Below, piece after piece: positions 46,991 through 60,595 of a DNA stretch of 64,000 nt; positions within the stretch are counted from its first letter, which is position 1; each line of letters begins with the position of its first letter. Below the pieces are notes generated by a model. That model had not been told where the DNA came from. It did no database searches and saw only the letters and a program-made list of their open reading frames with translations. Made by a program: the position numbers and the translations under genes. The DNA comes from Cloeon dipterum (Eukaryota > Arthropoda > Insecta > Ephemeroptera > Baetidae), in NCBI RefSeq assembly GCF_949628265.1, contig NC_088790.1, forward strand, positions 12,838,545-12,902,544, read 5' to 3'.

Positions 46991-49900
46991 ATGGGTAACT
47001 ACCGCAGCAAAGCGGCCACCGACATCGAAAATCAAGAAGGCGCTGGCCCTTTCTACAAATTCGCGGCGGCTTCCATGCAGGGCTGGCGTATTAATCAAGA
47101 GGCGAGTTACACACTTCATTAATTATGTAAACTCGCACGGCAATGAGTGACTCTCGATGACTGCATAAGATATAATACATTATTGGCATCATCTAAATGT
47201 GCTTGGAAGGCAATCACAATTTTTTGACATCAAAGAGCGCGGTTTGCTGTTCTTGATAACAATAATATGCATATATAATACTCATGTGACCAGATCAGTT
47301 TACCTCATAATATATATACATTCATCAATTTCAAATTAGCCATTTAATAACTCAACCCCATAAAATTACTTCCGGAACTAACATTATCTATATTTTTACA
47401 TCTTTTTATTCTAGGACGCCCATGCGTGCTTGCCAGAGTTTGACATGGAGAAAGGGATTGCCCTTTTCGCTGTTTTTGATGGGCACGGCGGCCCAGAGGT
47501 TTCACAGTATTGTGCATCTCATTTGGCTGACCATATAAAAAATGATCTGGCTTACAAGACTGGGGACTTGAAAGAAGCCCTAGAAGAATCTTTCATGACA
47601 TTTGACAAGTCCTTGAGAACCCCAGAGGTCATAAAAAAGCTGAAGGAAATTTTGAAGACAAGCTTAAGTGGTTCAGATGACGGTACATATTTGTCTTATT
47701 TAATATGATAAACATGGAACTTAACATTTAAATGACCGCAAAATTTTATTTGCACAGATTCTGAGGTAGAGCAAGAGGACATGCAAGGACTGCTGGAGGA
47801 TGCTTGCGCCCCACTCGAAAAAGTCCTGCAGAATTATGCTCTTAAAAAGCTTGAAGGTAATTCTTGCCTAATTTTTTTGGTATAATAATTGTACTATTGG
47901 GACCTGAAAATTTTAGAGCATGGAAAATTGCCCAATGGATCTGACTCCAAAGAGGAAGGAAAAACTGATGACGTTGCCAATGCTGGTGCTGAAGGAACCT
48001 CCATTGCTGGTAGTACCTCCAGCTCGGCCGGGGGATCTTCAGGTGCTGGAGGCTCGGGTAGTGGCGGCAGCATCAAAGCTGGAGGAAGTGGCACCTCACC
48101 ATCGCGACCTGGAGTAAGTCTTGCATTACCCACAAATCACCGTCTATATTTTCTATTTGCAGAGAGGCCAAAGAAAAGCAGTAGAGCCGAAAGAAGGTGT
48201 TGCTGAAGCTTCCGCAGACAAGTAAAACCAAGTTGAACATTTTAGTAGCTTTTTCATTCAATCTGTTCTACATCTCAAGGGATTCAAGTGATGAAGACAG
48301 TGAGGATGAAACATTTGACACTGAAGATGAATCTGAAGAAGATGACAGCAGTGAAGGTGGCTCAGGCAGTGAGGGAGGTGAAGACGAGGAAGATGAGGAT
48401 GAGTCAGAGGAGGATGATGACGATGAAGATGAAGGAATGATGAAAAGCCGTGACTTGCTCATGAAGTTGCTGAAGAGGAAGAGAAAAGCGGTCGAGGCTT
48501 GTGATGATGAAGAAGAGGATGAATCAGGTCCAAAGAAGAAAATCTTTTGCGGCCTCTCTTCAACTGTGAGTTTCTGATTTAACATGCTGAAAATTACAGA
48601 AAATATCCTTCAAAAGTTTTTCTCTTAAATTTTGTTGAAATATTGTGCTATCATATATATTAATAATAAGGGGCAAAAGAAAGTTTGCCAATATTGGAGT
48701 GGGCTTTAAGACACCTGGGATTTAGAGTTCTTTAATCACATATTCTCACGTTTCGTTTTGTCCGTTCAATAATACTACAAACTATTGCTGTTGATTGCGA
48801 AAAATATATAAGAAACAGACAAAGAGTAAACTACGTTAAACAATAACCTTGTTCCTAGTGATGGCACATTTAGACAGTATTTTTAGGATGCAAACAACAG
48901 CTTGTTCTAAACATTTGCATTTTTGATTATATTAATCACATCACAACCAGTTGTTAAACTGATGTGTATGATTTTCACAATTTTCAGTTTGATTTATTCG
49001 GATTTCAGCCAGAAATAGAACAAATTTAATCATTGAGTAATGAGTGCAATTAATTGTGCTGCAGATGATATATTACATTTTAATTGTAGAAATTGCATAA
49101 ATCTACTATATATATAAAGTATTCAAAATATCATAAATTTATCCATCTTATATTTTCACAGCCTGCTATGGAGTCAGGAACAACTGCAGTCGTCGCTTTG
49201 CTGGGCAAAGAGAAGGTGACAGTGGCCAACATCGGCGATTCAAGAGCCATCCTGGGCCGTTTGGTCAAAACAGAAAATGGACATGAAATGAAGGTTATTG
49301 AGTTGAGCAACGATCACAAGCCAGAGCTGCCCGAGGAAAAGGAGAGAATTGAAAATGCTGGAGGAGTGGTGGACGACGACGGCAGGGTTGACGGAGGATT
49401 AAATTTGTCGAGGGCGTTTGGAGACTTTGTTTTCAAGTCGAACAAGGACATGCCTGCCGAAAAGCAGGAAGTCATTGCTTTCCCTGACGTGATCAGTGTT
49501 GACCTCAAATTTGAGCAAGATGAAGCAGGTTTGTCTTGAAGATTTTTCAGAGGTTCAATAATTTTGTGCATGTTTGGTTGATTATTGTTTGGTATCTCTT
49601 TGGTATTTTTGATGGTTTCTATGAAAATCAATCAAGTGTCATTAATTTTTAATTTACAGTCATTTAATGGGAATTTTTTGGGAGGAAATGAGACCATCCT
49701 TTTTCCCGCTGTACTACATGGATAATTATAAGAAAAATGATTCCATGCTTTCAGATCAGTTCCTATTTGTAGCATGTGATGGAATTTGGAATGACATGAG
49801 CTCTGATAATGTAGCGGATTTCATCTGGACTCGCCTGGAGAAACACGTCCCTATGAAAGATATCCTAGAGCAGGTATGTGTCATTTTTTGGCTTAATCAT

Positions 49901-50096
49901 AAGTGAGCATCATATTGATTAAAAATAAAATATAATCTTGCAGATGTTCAAACACATACTTGCACCAAACATGAGCGGAGATGGCACTGGATGTGACAAC
50001 ATGACTGCAGTAATTGTACGCTTTGATGGTCCAGAAAAAGCAGAGCAGTCTGAAAACAATTCTAGCAGCACAAAGGAAGAATCGGATATGAAATGA
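46991..50096 (+). CDS. PPM1G: Mg/Mn-dependent protein phosphatase 1G
   Basis: Nine exons (46991-47101, 47415-47682, 47758-47856, 47917-48113, 48163-48221, 48280-48565, 49162-49528, 49755-49873, 49944-50096) give 552 residues. PPM1G is a nuclear PP2C-type Ser/Thr phosphatase acting on splicing factors, histones and P-TEFb regulators. The catalytic fold is split: SMQGWRINQEDAH and VFDGHGG (metal-binding Asp at about residue 59) lie before a low-complexity insert. GTTAVVALLGKEKVTVANIGDSRA, LNLSRAFGDFVFK, VACDGIWN and GCDNMTAVIV lie after it. The insert has a Gly/Ser linker and a long Asp/Glu/Ser acidic block, the hallmark of PPM1G versus other PP2Cs. The N-terminal MGNYRSK could be myristoylated. 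Intron 1 must use a GC donor (47102-47103) to keep the frame into DAHAC. C-terminal KAEQSENNSS tail. AATAAA near 50274. Confidence 0.95.
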
Positions 50097-51797
50097 GTGT
50101 GTCTGCATTCATATAAAAAGAACTTGAAATTGCAGTACAATTATGAAAGCATATTTATTGCAATTTGCGATTTTGTTCTGTACGTATGGATTTTTTTATT
50201 AATTACTTATTTCTCTGATGTACCAGTACTGGTCTTATTTTTATACCACATTACATGAATGAATGAATATCAGAAATAAAAATAATTATTGAAATTATAA
50301 AACAGCATTGTCTGATAATGAATGTGGATTGGATCCTCAAATTCTCGAGATAATAATATTGATTTTGATCTATGATGAAATGGAGAAGATATAGATACAA
50401 ATGGATATATATACGATGAACATATCATTTCTAAAAAAATATTGGGATTGTCATGTAGAGCAAACTTTACAACATGCCTGAAACTTTTTCAAAATTTGGG
50501 AAGCGGTACTATGTACTTTGATGTGCCACGTTATTCGTCTGGACAAAAAGAAAATTAGCATTGTGCGTCAGTGGGCAAATGGTACATCTGTCAAAAGGTA
50601 AATCGTGCAAATGGTAAATATGCACTTTTGACGCGAAACGATTGTTGCACCAATGAAACATTTGGGTCAAAATACATGGGGTGACGTTCATTTTTGCCTC
50701 AGTAGTGACTTCCATATTCAAATAAAGGAAATTTTTAATTCGGCTTATAGACACAAAAGGTGTCATTTGCAAAAATCTGTGAAAAGCAAAAGATTTTTAT
50801 CCAGGGGTCAATGGATTTAAAAGAACAATTTTTTGCGCAAACTTTGCCCTAATTGACCGTAAAAACAGTTGAGAAAACTCCGACGTTATAATATTTGCGG
50901 GCGTTTAAAGGTAAAAATTTGGGAATTTTGAGTGCTTCGTAACTTTGCTCAGGGTAGTTCTAGAATAAAAATTAAAAAAACGTTTAACTTGTCTCAACAA
51001 GGCAAACAACTTTTATGTCAACCTCGAAGTGGTAGGTGAAGGTCATAAAATATATTTGAAATTGGATATATATTGAAATTTTTTATTATTTTCATGGCCA
51101 TTTTAAAGACCACAAAAAATTGAGTTAAAAACGTTCAAATTTGGAATGGAGCTTTACCTCACTTTAATTAAAAAAATGGAAACTTCGAAAACCCTTGCTT
51201 TTCGAGGTTGTTAAAAAACAATGATCGACCAAATCTCGACTTCTGATTTTGAAAACCGCATACCGTTAGACTCCTCTCGACGTCCCTTAGTGCACTAAAG
51301 GGGTATAAGACCCACCAACCCCCTTTTAACCCCCTTAATAACGTGAAATTTAGCATTTTTCGTCCGGTTTAACACCTTTAAGCACGACGTTGACTGTTAA
51401 ATTGTCTTCTTAAAACCAATTTAGTTATGATACTTAATTCATTTCAAGACGAGTCAAACGGTGCGTATTTATTGTAAATAGGGCGACTATCTATACAACC
51501 CTAGATTCGGGTGCCATAAAGTTTTTTTTATCGAGATGGACACAATAATATGCTCGATAAGCACCAAATCTCGAGTTCTACACTAAAAATCTCTTTATAT
51601 AATTATAAAATAAAAAGAACTCCACTCAACTTGCGTGGTTACTAAAAGCTAAAAGCTTTTTGTGCGGACGCGTAACATCATTTTTAAATATTCGCGCTCT
51701 TGTTTTTCGCGCTTAAGCAGCAGGCCATTGTGTTTAAGACGCTGGCTAGAATGAAACTGAAACATCTAGTTTTAAAAACTTAGCACATTTTTCACAG
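50097..51797. other. spacer between PPM1G and SMARCAD1
   Basis: About 1.7 kb. The PPM1G 3' end occupies the first 200 bases; the remainder is AT-rich with no supported coding sequence. A patch at 51195-51345 with CTCGAC words and runs of CCCCC looks unlike its surroundings and may be an old repeat, but I see no terminal structure. Confidence 0.4.
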
Positions 51798-52063
51798 ATG
51801 GCGCTACCGAAGGCCATGGATAGCTTTGCGAACGCGAACGTCGGCCATCTGACAATTAGACCTGATTGGGCAAAAACGCTTTTGCTACCTCTGGTGAGTA
51901 TCTTTCACATCATATTTTCAATGGCTGCGTTCATTTGTTTCATGCGCTCGTAATTCAACTTCAGTTAGTTCTCAGCCTGCTCGTCTTGTGTCCGTGTCGC
52001 GGTGCCTGCTTGCAGCAACTCCTGAACGTAATATCGGCTATCGGCATCGCCGTGTCATGGTAG
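51798..52063 (+). other. possible spliced small ORF in the SMARCAD1 leader (64 residues)
   Basis: An ATG at 51798 opens 32 codons up to a good donor (CTG then GTGAGT at 51894). After an acceptor at 51963-51964 the frame continues in phase for 32 more codons to a TAG at 52061. The product would start MALPKAMDSFANANVGHLT and end in a hydrophobic, Cys-containing helix (LLLPLLVLSLLVLCPC, then LLNVISAIGIAVSW). It could be an independent small membrane protein, an upstream ORF in the SMARCAD1 leader, or chance. I do not recognise it. Confidence 0.35.
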
Positions 52064-52379
52064 TTAAGAGAAGAGCAAGCGCGTGTCGTGCCTGAAATTT
52101 GTCAACAAACGCTTATCAATTACTTTAACAATTAGCTGTGCAGACATTACTGATCCACGGTTATCAGTGATATCTTTCCCTGACTTAGGAAGGCAACGGA
52201 CTTGATACATCCTCAGGTAATAAAAATTAAATACATACATACATATTTCGACCTAAACGGCCATCATCGAAATCAGAGCCTTGAGTAAAACGAGCTGAGC
52301 GACCTCGCTTTGTGCTCTACATACAAATTAGTGCCGAAAGAAATATTGGAATTCTCATCTGTTCCGTTTTGTAGGTGAA

Positions 52380-55300
52380 ATGGAGGCCAAGACATGGCCT
52401 CCATTTAATTTGCGGAAATTGGTCACGGGACTCTCAGCGGTTCCAAAGCCTATTGTCATCGATCGTTCCGCGGCCATGAAGAGAACTCTGGAAAGCGGCG
52501 ACGAAAACTCAATGGAAGGGGAGCCGTCTGAAAAAAAGGATAGGATCGTCAACGGCGATGAGTCTCCCTGCAAGTCGAAAACCGCGGTCGTAGACCTCCT
52601 ATTTCTGCAAAGCATGCATCCGCAGATGGACAAAATGGAGATTCAGGACGTTCTCGTGCAGAACGATTGGAACCCCGCCAAGGCAGGCCGAGTACTAAAA
52701 GCGAGGAGCGAGGAGCGGAACAAAAAGAAACCTTGCGGAGAGGACAAAGAATCAGACGATGAGCAACCTCCAAAGACATACCGGCGGATAAAGAAGGCGT
52801 CCCCCACGAGGACCAAGTCCAAGGAGGACTACCGGGAGCATGAGGCACTCTTTGCTAAGATGTGCAAGACGTTCCCTCTGCGCGATCGCATGTTCATCCA
52901 GCAGTGCCTTGTGCAGGCCAAGTGGAGCGAGGAGACAGCCGCCAACATGATCCGCGCTGGCCCCAAGAATGCACGTCCGGTGCTGCTGACTGACGAAGAA
53001 AAGGAGCTGGTGTTGAAGCAGCAGCAGTTTGACGCTGAGCAGAAAAAAATTGAAGATGCCAGTGAATTCGCGCGGAAGAGACAGGAGATCAGTAAGGCCA
53101 TCAACGCCTCCTTCAAGAACATCACCAGCGTCAGGTATAAAGGGTCATTGACACGGCATATATATATATGTATATAATGTCAAGGGGTTATTTTTGTACT
53201 GATAAATCTTTGATTGTTGATAGCAAATTTTATGCTTCTTACTATTTGACTTGTTAATTTCATTAAGAAAAAGTTAGCCTTTTAGGTTTCGTTTGGTATT
53301 AAAAATTGCTAATCGTTCTGTATTATATCACATTTTAATGAGAAAAAGATGAAGATTAATTCACTTCTCAAGGGAAGTGCACCAATTGACCCAAAATTTT
53401 TAATTTGTTTTGCCAACCAAAAGATGATTTAAAAACATAATAGGTTTTCACCCTCCAAGACTAATTTCCATGTTATGATTGGTTATCGAGTATTCGCTGT
53501 CCAAAAGGGGTCTAATTTCACGCGGTGGAGGGCTTTGGACGTTCTCATCGCGCGACAATGACATATTACCTTTGGCTAATAACTGTGGCAGCGGTGATTG
53601 CCAGTAACCTCCGAAAAAGGTTGAATTATAATGTTTTGGTAATATAATATATCCGGTTGAAAAAACAATTTAAAACTTTTGGTACAATTGGTGTACTTAT
53701 CTTGCCTGATAAACTTGAATTGAATTAAGAACAGAACTTGCATTCTAGAGTCAAATTAAAATTTGAGGAATGTTTGATATTTGAACTGGTCAACAGCTGT
53801 TTTGGTCCTAATTCTTGAAAAATGGTTTGCTGTGCCATTTAGAATTCATGATTTTATTTATTATATTTATTTCGTAGTTTTCTTCCAAACCTAATGAATG
53901 AATAAATATCAGAAACTCTGAACTTGCATTTTGACCTTAAGTTTGCTTTGCAAACCCTTCAGGTTGCAGGCTGAGGAGGAGGAGGAGAAGGTGGACCCTG
54001 GCTACCGTCAAGACGTCAAGAAGCGCATTCTTGACCTGCTGAAGACTGGAACCCTGGAGGAATTAGCTGCCCTGCCAGGTTTCTCAAAGAAAAAGGCTGA
54101 GCAGGTGATGAAGGTGAAGCCATTTTGCATGTGGAGCGAGATCCGTGGCAAGCTAGATCGCGCGATAGCAAGTGCATTGATTGACGCCGCCGAGGAAATG
54201 TTCCGGGTCAGGGATGACGTCACTGACCTGATGCAGCGCTGCACCAAGCTTTCTAAGCAGATGGCCGGCAAGGTGCGGCAAATCGTGTCCTCCAACGCGT
54301 CTGACCTAGCCGAGCAGCCGAAATCGCTGGGTGGCTCCGACCTCAAGCTGGCGCCCTACCAGCTTGTTGGACTCAACTGGCTCATCCTGCTGCACAAACA
54401 CGGCATCAATGGAATACTCGCTGATGAAATGGGTCTTGGAAAGACAATTCAGGTGCCGTATTTAATATTTCAAACTCATGTTTGTCTTTGATGTGAATTT
54501 AAAGCATTGAAATGATTTTCACGCGTTCATGCTACTTTGAATTGGGTGTTCTGAATTTTCCTTGCGAAACCATTCATTGAAAATATTCTCTTGAGCTGAG
54601 ATATTACCGAGAAAAATCGAACTGGTAAAACGCTGACAGTAAAACAAGGCAGTCTGTAAACAAATTTAATTTGAAGTTGATCAAATCTGAGATTTTAAAA
54701 TATTTCATTCAACGGGTTGAAAAATGCGCCAGTGACATTAGCATTCAATTTATCTCGCCTATCAATTATTCTGATTTTTTATTCATTTTCCAGGTCATCT
54801 CATTCCTAGCATACCTCAAAGAGCAAGGACTGAAGAAAGGCGTGCACACAATTGTTGTGCCAGCGTCAACCCTTGACAACTGGTCCAACGAGCTTACTCG
54901 TTGGTGTCCCGAGCTTAAAGTAATTTACTACTCAGGAAGTCAGGAAGAGCGCAAGCAGATCCGCCTGTGGTGGAAAAACGAGAAGAATAAAGCTGAGGTG
55001 GAGTCTTACGACATTATCCTCACCACTTACAACCAAATCAACAGCAGCAAGCAAGACAGGGCCTTCTACCGCACCATTAAATTGCATTACATTATTTTTG
55101 ATGAGGCGCACATGCTGAAAAACATGGCCACGCAGAGATACACCTCGTTGATGCAGATCAGGGCTGACCGACGCATTCTGTTGACCGGCACACCACTGCA
55201 GAACAATTTGATTGAACTGATGTCTTTGCTGATTTTCGTCATGCCTCAGATGCTTGGAGAGATGCAGGAAGAACTTGTCACACTGTTTAAAATGGCCAAT

Positions 55301-56901
55301 AGGTAATGAACCTTTTAGAAGTTGTTTTTAATTATGAGACCGGGATAGAGAGCCTGGGATTTTAGGCTTGTATTAATTTTAACAGAAGTCTAGGCAGAAT
55401 TTTTATACAAGTATATTTTAATTATATTAATTTCTTGAAATCTTGGGCTAGATTAATTTAATTTTTGGAGCTAATATTTAAATTTTACGTGTTCGCTAAA
55501 GTGGAATGATGCCGCGACCAATTGATAATCGATAATGATGATAAAACAAACTGAGAAATTTCTTTTAGTTAGTCGAAAGTGTAAATTTTCTATTTGCTTC
55601 TACGGTTAAGAATTGAAATTTGAATAATTCCCAAACTCTCCATCAAAATTAGCTGGTACGTTTTATGTTAATGTAAAATTTACACTTTTTCAACTCAGAA
55701 ATTCCACTCAATTTGGTTTGGAGTCTTTAAATATATGGTACAAGTAAATGCATATTGCAAACAAATACTTAATTCTATTTTTGAAATTATTTGTTCCAGA
55801 GCTGAGGGTTGCAATGAATTTGAGAAGAAGAAAATCGAACAGGCCAAAAAAATCATGGAGCCGTTTGTGCTGAGGCGTCTTAAGAGAGACGTGCTGAAGG
55901 ACCTGGCTGCTAAAACGAGCCACATCCTCAACGTGGATCTGCTTCTGCACCAAAGAGCTCTCTACAAGGATCTCGTCACTGAGTTCTTTTCAAGCGCGAC
56001 GGAAGAGGACACTCCTCCACCATCAGAGGCTCAGTCTGAGAACGGAGACGTCGACCCTGACCAGCCAGAGCCAGAGGACACGGCGAGCAGCCAGGGCGGC
56101 AGCACCCTTGGTGGCAGCATGGGCATGATGATGCAGCTGCGTAGGGCCGCCAATCACCCGGCCCTGCTGCGGCACGAATACACGGAACGCAAGATCAAGG
56201 CTATAGCAAAGAAGCTGCAGAAGGATAAGACTTACAAGGAGAACCGCGAGGCTTCCATCCAGATGGACTTGAGGGAGATGTCCGACCACCAGATCCACAT
56301 GCTTTGCAGGCAGCACCCCTGCATTGAAAACTACGCGCTGTCCAACGACGTCATCGTCAACTCAGGCAAGTTCCACGAGTTGGATCGACTGCTGCCCCAA
56401 CTGCATGAGGCAGGCCACCGCTTGCTGATGTTTAGCCAGTTCACGCAGATGATGGACATCCTGGAGGACTACCTCTCCATCAGGGGCTTCCGCTACTTCA
56501 GACTGGATGGACAGACGCCAGTGCACGAACGCCAGAGCATGGTCGACGAGTTCAATCAGGACCAGACTGTCTTCATCTTCATGCTGTCCACCAGGGCGGG
56601 CGGCCTGGGGATCAACCTGACCGCTGCCGACACCGTTATAATCCATGACATAGATCTCAATCCGTACAATGACAAGCAGGCTGAGGACCGGTGCCACAGA
56701 GTCGGTCAAACCCGGCCTGTGACCATCTACAAAATGGTGGCCAAAGACACGATCGAGGACGCAATGTACACGGTCGCGCAGCACAAGCTCAATTTGGAAC
56801 AGGAAATATCTGGAGGATCGTCTGGTGGCAAGCAGAACGAAAAAAAGCTGTATCACTTACTTAAAGAGGCGTTGATGGCGTCAAATGAGACTTCACAATA
56901 A
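52380..56901 (+). CDS. SMARCAD1: SNF2-family chromatin remodeller with CUE domains
   Basis: Coding exons 52380-53134, 53963-54452, 54794-55302 and 55800-56901 give 951 residues (human about 1026). SMARCAD1 (yeast Fun30, fly Etl1) is a nuclear ATPase that slides and exchanges nucleosomes. It supports heterochromatin inheritance and DNA-end resection. Two ubiquitin-binding CUE domains are visible at about residues 69-109 ([20 protein letters not shown]) and 152-194 ([20 protein letters not shown]). The helicase core has Walker A in [11 protein letters not shown] (about 405-415), [14 protein letters not shown] at about 518-521 ([11 protein letters not shown]), [22 protein letters not shown], and the C-terminal lobe with [32 protein letters not shown] and [12 protein letters not shown]. 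An acidic Pro/Ser insert lies at about 55990-56095. The leader is spliced: an acceptor at 52372-52373 sits just before the ATG. AATAAA at 57176-57181. Confidence 0.96.
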
Positions 56902-57849
56902 ACTGCTTATTCACAATGTGATTGATATTGATGCATGGAATGTAATTGCTGTAGTGTACTGCCGTGTAATGAATCACAGTTACAATTTCCTATTCTTTTC
57001 AATCTATGATTGTGATAACTCACCACAATTCAACTGCAAAGGACTCTGTTGATCAATAATTTTTACTTAAACCTTACGCTATCAGTGCGCTTTGATGATT
57101 TTAAGAACCAATTGTGTATTTTTTTGTAATATCCAATTAGTTTTCAATTCAGTGTCACTTCAATTTGAATATTATAATAAAAAGTAATTTATCTGTAAAA
57201 TGACCGATTTTATTTTTTCATCCTTTTCTTCTAGCATGTAAATATAAATATACACAAATACCCAAAATGATGCATGACTAATGTATTTTTAGAAAATGTT
57301 CTTACAGCCAATTTGAGCTAAATAAAACTTAGCAGGAAGAATATAAATTATTTTCCAGAAAAATCAATTAGTCTGAAATTAAGTCGCGCTGCTGCTGCAA
57401 CCTGGCTGCAACTTCAAGAGAATTTCCTTTCTGCTCAAAGAGGGCCTAATCAGTGCGGCCAATGGGAATGACGATTGACGGAACTGAAGCGCCACAGTTT
57501 AACGAATCTAACACTGGTAAACAAGATCCACCTGTGCGCCGATTGAATGTCTCTTTAAAAAGTTTAGCGACCGGAGTTGGCACTCCACTCAATTGTGATT
57601 TTTCTCGCCATTGCTTTTAACCGATCAAAAGGTTTGTTTTACAATAGCAATACACATTTTCTCAGGAACACAAATTTATTGATGGCATTGTCATTGAATC
57701 TGCCTGTATGAGTCACTTATCATATGATACACCCTTCAGAGTGCTCTCTCTTGATTGACAGTAAAGTTGTTTGTTACCAAAGACCATAATATTAGTTTGG
57801 AATAAAACTAATTTCCGTTTTTAGATCAGGAGTATTTAGTACATAAACT
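56902..57849. other. SMARCAD1 3' UTR and STAMBP promoter
   Basis: The 3' UTR runs to the polyadenylation signal near 57176. The rest (57200-57849) is the spacer and leader of STAMBP. No coding exon is visible. Confidence 0.45.
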
Positions 57850-59929
57850 ATGGATAAGGTTCAACATCAATCTCATCCATCGGTGGAGCCGAACCTGAGG
57901 CTGCGTTACTTGACACAGCTTGGAGACAGTATTGAAATTGATGCAAACATTCCAGCCAGAAGGTAAAATGAAAAATACATAATGTCTGTTATTTTCTATA
58001 TACAACCCTTAGGTATTTTCGATCGGGCCTTGAAATGGTCCGGATGGCGAACTGCTACAGTGAAGAAGGAAACTTGGAGAGCGCTTTTATTATCTACATG
58101 AAGTTTATTGTGTAAGACCTTCTATAATTCAATGGATCGGATTTTGATCGATTAATCATTTCAAATACCAGCCTTTTCCTGGAGAAGATTAGAAATCATC
58201 CAGATTTGAGCTCTGTGAAACCGGTCGATAGAGAAATCAACAAGCAAAAATTAAAGGAAGTCTTGCCAGTTGCTGAAAAAATCAAAACGCAGTTACTTGT
58301 TCGATTTACTGAAGAATATGAGCTGTATATGGCAAGTCCTTGACCGAAAAAAATAGTCTATATTTTTATAATTAATATTTTTTAGAGAGAGGTAGAAAAG
58401 AGAAGGATTATGGAGGAAAAGGCTAGAAGAGAAGAAATGGCCAGAAAAGAAAAGGAGCTGTCTGAAAAACTGGCTGCGTTAGAAATGAAGGAGGCAACAA
58501 ATTATCATAAGCAGCCACCCTATGGCCCCAAAGAAAGCAAATTAATTGTTCCGATCGCTCCTCTTCCAAGCGACATTAACTACCCAAGCGATCCAGACGC
58601 TCTGGAGGATGACGATGAAGAAAAATATGCAGCTGAGAGTTATGACAAAAATTTGGGTCCTATGTATCCTGTTCCAGACCGGTCACTTAAGCCTTCTAAA
58701 CTGGACATTCCAACTGGGTTTGTTTATGTGCACTTTGTAATTTCGTGAAAAAAAAACAAGAATGTTTCTTGCAGTTCAATTCTAAAGCCCAATGTAGACC
58801 GGTCAACAAAGCCGCTTTCACTTTTGAGCCCATCCCTTCACAACCAGCTAGGCCTAAGAAAAGTCATCATTCCTTCGAAGCTAATGCCAAAATTCATGAG
58901 TCTCGCGCAGAAGAACACAGACCAAAACACCGAAACATGTGGTATTCTTGCCGGAAGCATGGTTTGTAATTTTTCAAATAATCTAGTTCATAATTAGAAC
59001 AACCACGTTAAATTGCAGGTCAAAAATCAACTCTACATCACTCACTTACTTGTTCCAAAGCAAAAGGGCACGCCGGACTCATGCACAACAATGAGCGAAG
59101 AAGAAATTTTCGACTTCCAAGACCGGCAAGATTTGATAACTTTTGGTTGGATCCACGTAAGTGATTATGACTTAGAGTGTAAATGATCAGGGACTTAAAA
59201 AAATCTTCCTTGCAGACTCACCCAAGTCAGACATCTTTTTTGTCCAGCGTGGATTTGCACACCCACTGTTCTTATCAAAGGATGATGCCTGAAGCGGTCG
59301 CTATAGTCTGTGCCCCTCGTTACAAAGAGTGGGTGTTTTAATTAAATTCAGAACCGTAGCTTAAGTAGAATAATTTAATTTTTATAATTTTGGTTGCGGA
59401 ATTTGAGAGCAGGCAATGAGTAACTTGAATTTTAATGGTACTAGTAATGTTTGGGAGTTAAATTCAAACATATACAATAACAATTATGTTTGAATCATAT
59501 TTATTTGGAATTGATAATGAGCCAATTACATAAAAACCTATTTTTATTCTAAAAAATGTCTTAATGAAAGGTCATATTTATGCTTATTACTCTCCATCTT
59601 TCATTTTATTGCTACGCATTTTTCATACAGTTTAACTTTCTATGGTTTATGGGAATCTGTTTTAATACTGCCAATTTGCCCTAAAAGTAAACAACTATTT
59701 TTTGCAGAACTGGCATTTACATGCTGACCACCAATTATGGACTGGACTTCATTGCGAACTGCAAGAGCACTGGGTTTCACCCCCACCCATCAGAACCTCC
59801 CTTGTTCACCGTAAGTTTGCCAGACAAATATTTAAAATCTAAATTTACTGACTTTTTCTTTTACAGACTGCAGAGCATGCGGTGTTTGATGATTACGCGC
59901 CCATTGAAGTGGTTGACCTAAGACGATGA
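57850..59929 (+). CDS. STAMBP: AMSH/STAMBP, K63-specific JAMM deubiquitinase
   Basis: Nine in-phase exons (57850-57962, 58013-58111, 58172-58324, 58388-58717, 58775-58961, 59019-59156, 59216-59328, 59708-59810, 59867-59929) give 432 residues (human 424). AMSH removes K63-linked ubiquitin from cargo on endosomes bound to STAM/ESCRT-0. The N-terminal half is the MIT/USP8-dimerisation helical domain ([33 protein letters not shown]-like), followed by a charged coiled coil ([20 protein letters not shown]). The zinc metalloprotease domain has Glu in ETCGILAG (about 285) and the metal ligands in [17 protein letters not shown] (His about 340 and 342, Asp about 353). The insert-2 type sequence [12 protein letters not shown] and the ending VVDLRR match the family. 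The donor at 58325 (CT then GTATAT) was chosen because it alone keeps frame into GAGGTAGAAAAG. AATAAA at 60197-60202. Confidence 0.95.
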
Positions 59930-60595
59930 TTTGAAACTTGATGAGACAAAAGCACTCTAATAGTAGGCACCGAGTTTGGTGATGTGTATGCTTTGGGCAA
60001 ATAGTGAAACGTTTTGACAAAATGCAGTCCTTCTCACCTAGTTTGGTATCAATCAAATCAACTATTGGTTTAAAAACTTGATATTATGAGCCTTCTTGCT
60101 TGTGATGCTAAAGAGTTATATTACTGTAAAAACATGTTGCTTAATCTATCTGTGCCCTGCACAGTCAACTATATTGTTGAAGCTAATTTTCCGCAAAATA
60201 AACAATCTGATTGCCATCGCAGTTGAAACCTGTTTCAGTCCCACGCTCTTTATATCTTATCTAATCATCTTCGACTGACACCTCATCTCGCACGATCGAC
60301 TGCAATACTCGCTTTCTGCGTTCTGGAAATAATAACTATTTTGTGCATCGATTAAAGCCATTCCCTAGAGCAAGTTTAGTGCATCGCTTTAAGCTGCGGT
60401 TCAAATATTTGTTTTCAAATAGTTGTTACTTGATAGTGTGTGGGTCGGAGAGAGGTGGCTGCGGCAGAGTAGTGCTGTCATTCTAGCACACACGCTGCTC
60501 AGTGCTCACTTCACCTCGGTTGTGCAACACACTCATTGATTTGTGGTCAATCTATAGCTAGTTCACCGTGCTGCAATTATTCGCAATTAGTCAGA
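59930..60595. other. STAMBP 3' UTR and promoter of the next gene
   Basis: The 3' UTR ends near 60202-60240. The 350 bases before the next ATG form its promoter and leader, including a CA/GCTG-rich patch at 60430-60560. No coding sequence is seen. Confidence 0.45.

Noticed and set aside
48268-48585. Ser-rich open frame on the minus strand
   Set aside because: Antisense of the Asp/Glu acidic insert of PPM1G.
50097-51797. Degenerate transposon coding region between PPM1G and SMARCAD1
   Set aside because: No frame of useful length, no recognisable transposase or reverse-transcriptase motif, and no terminal repeats.
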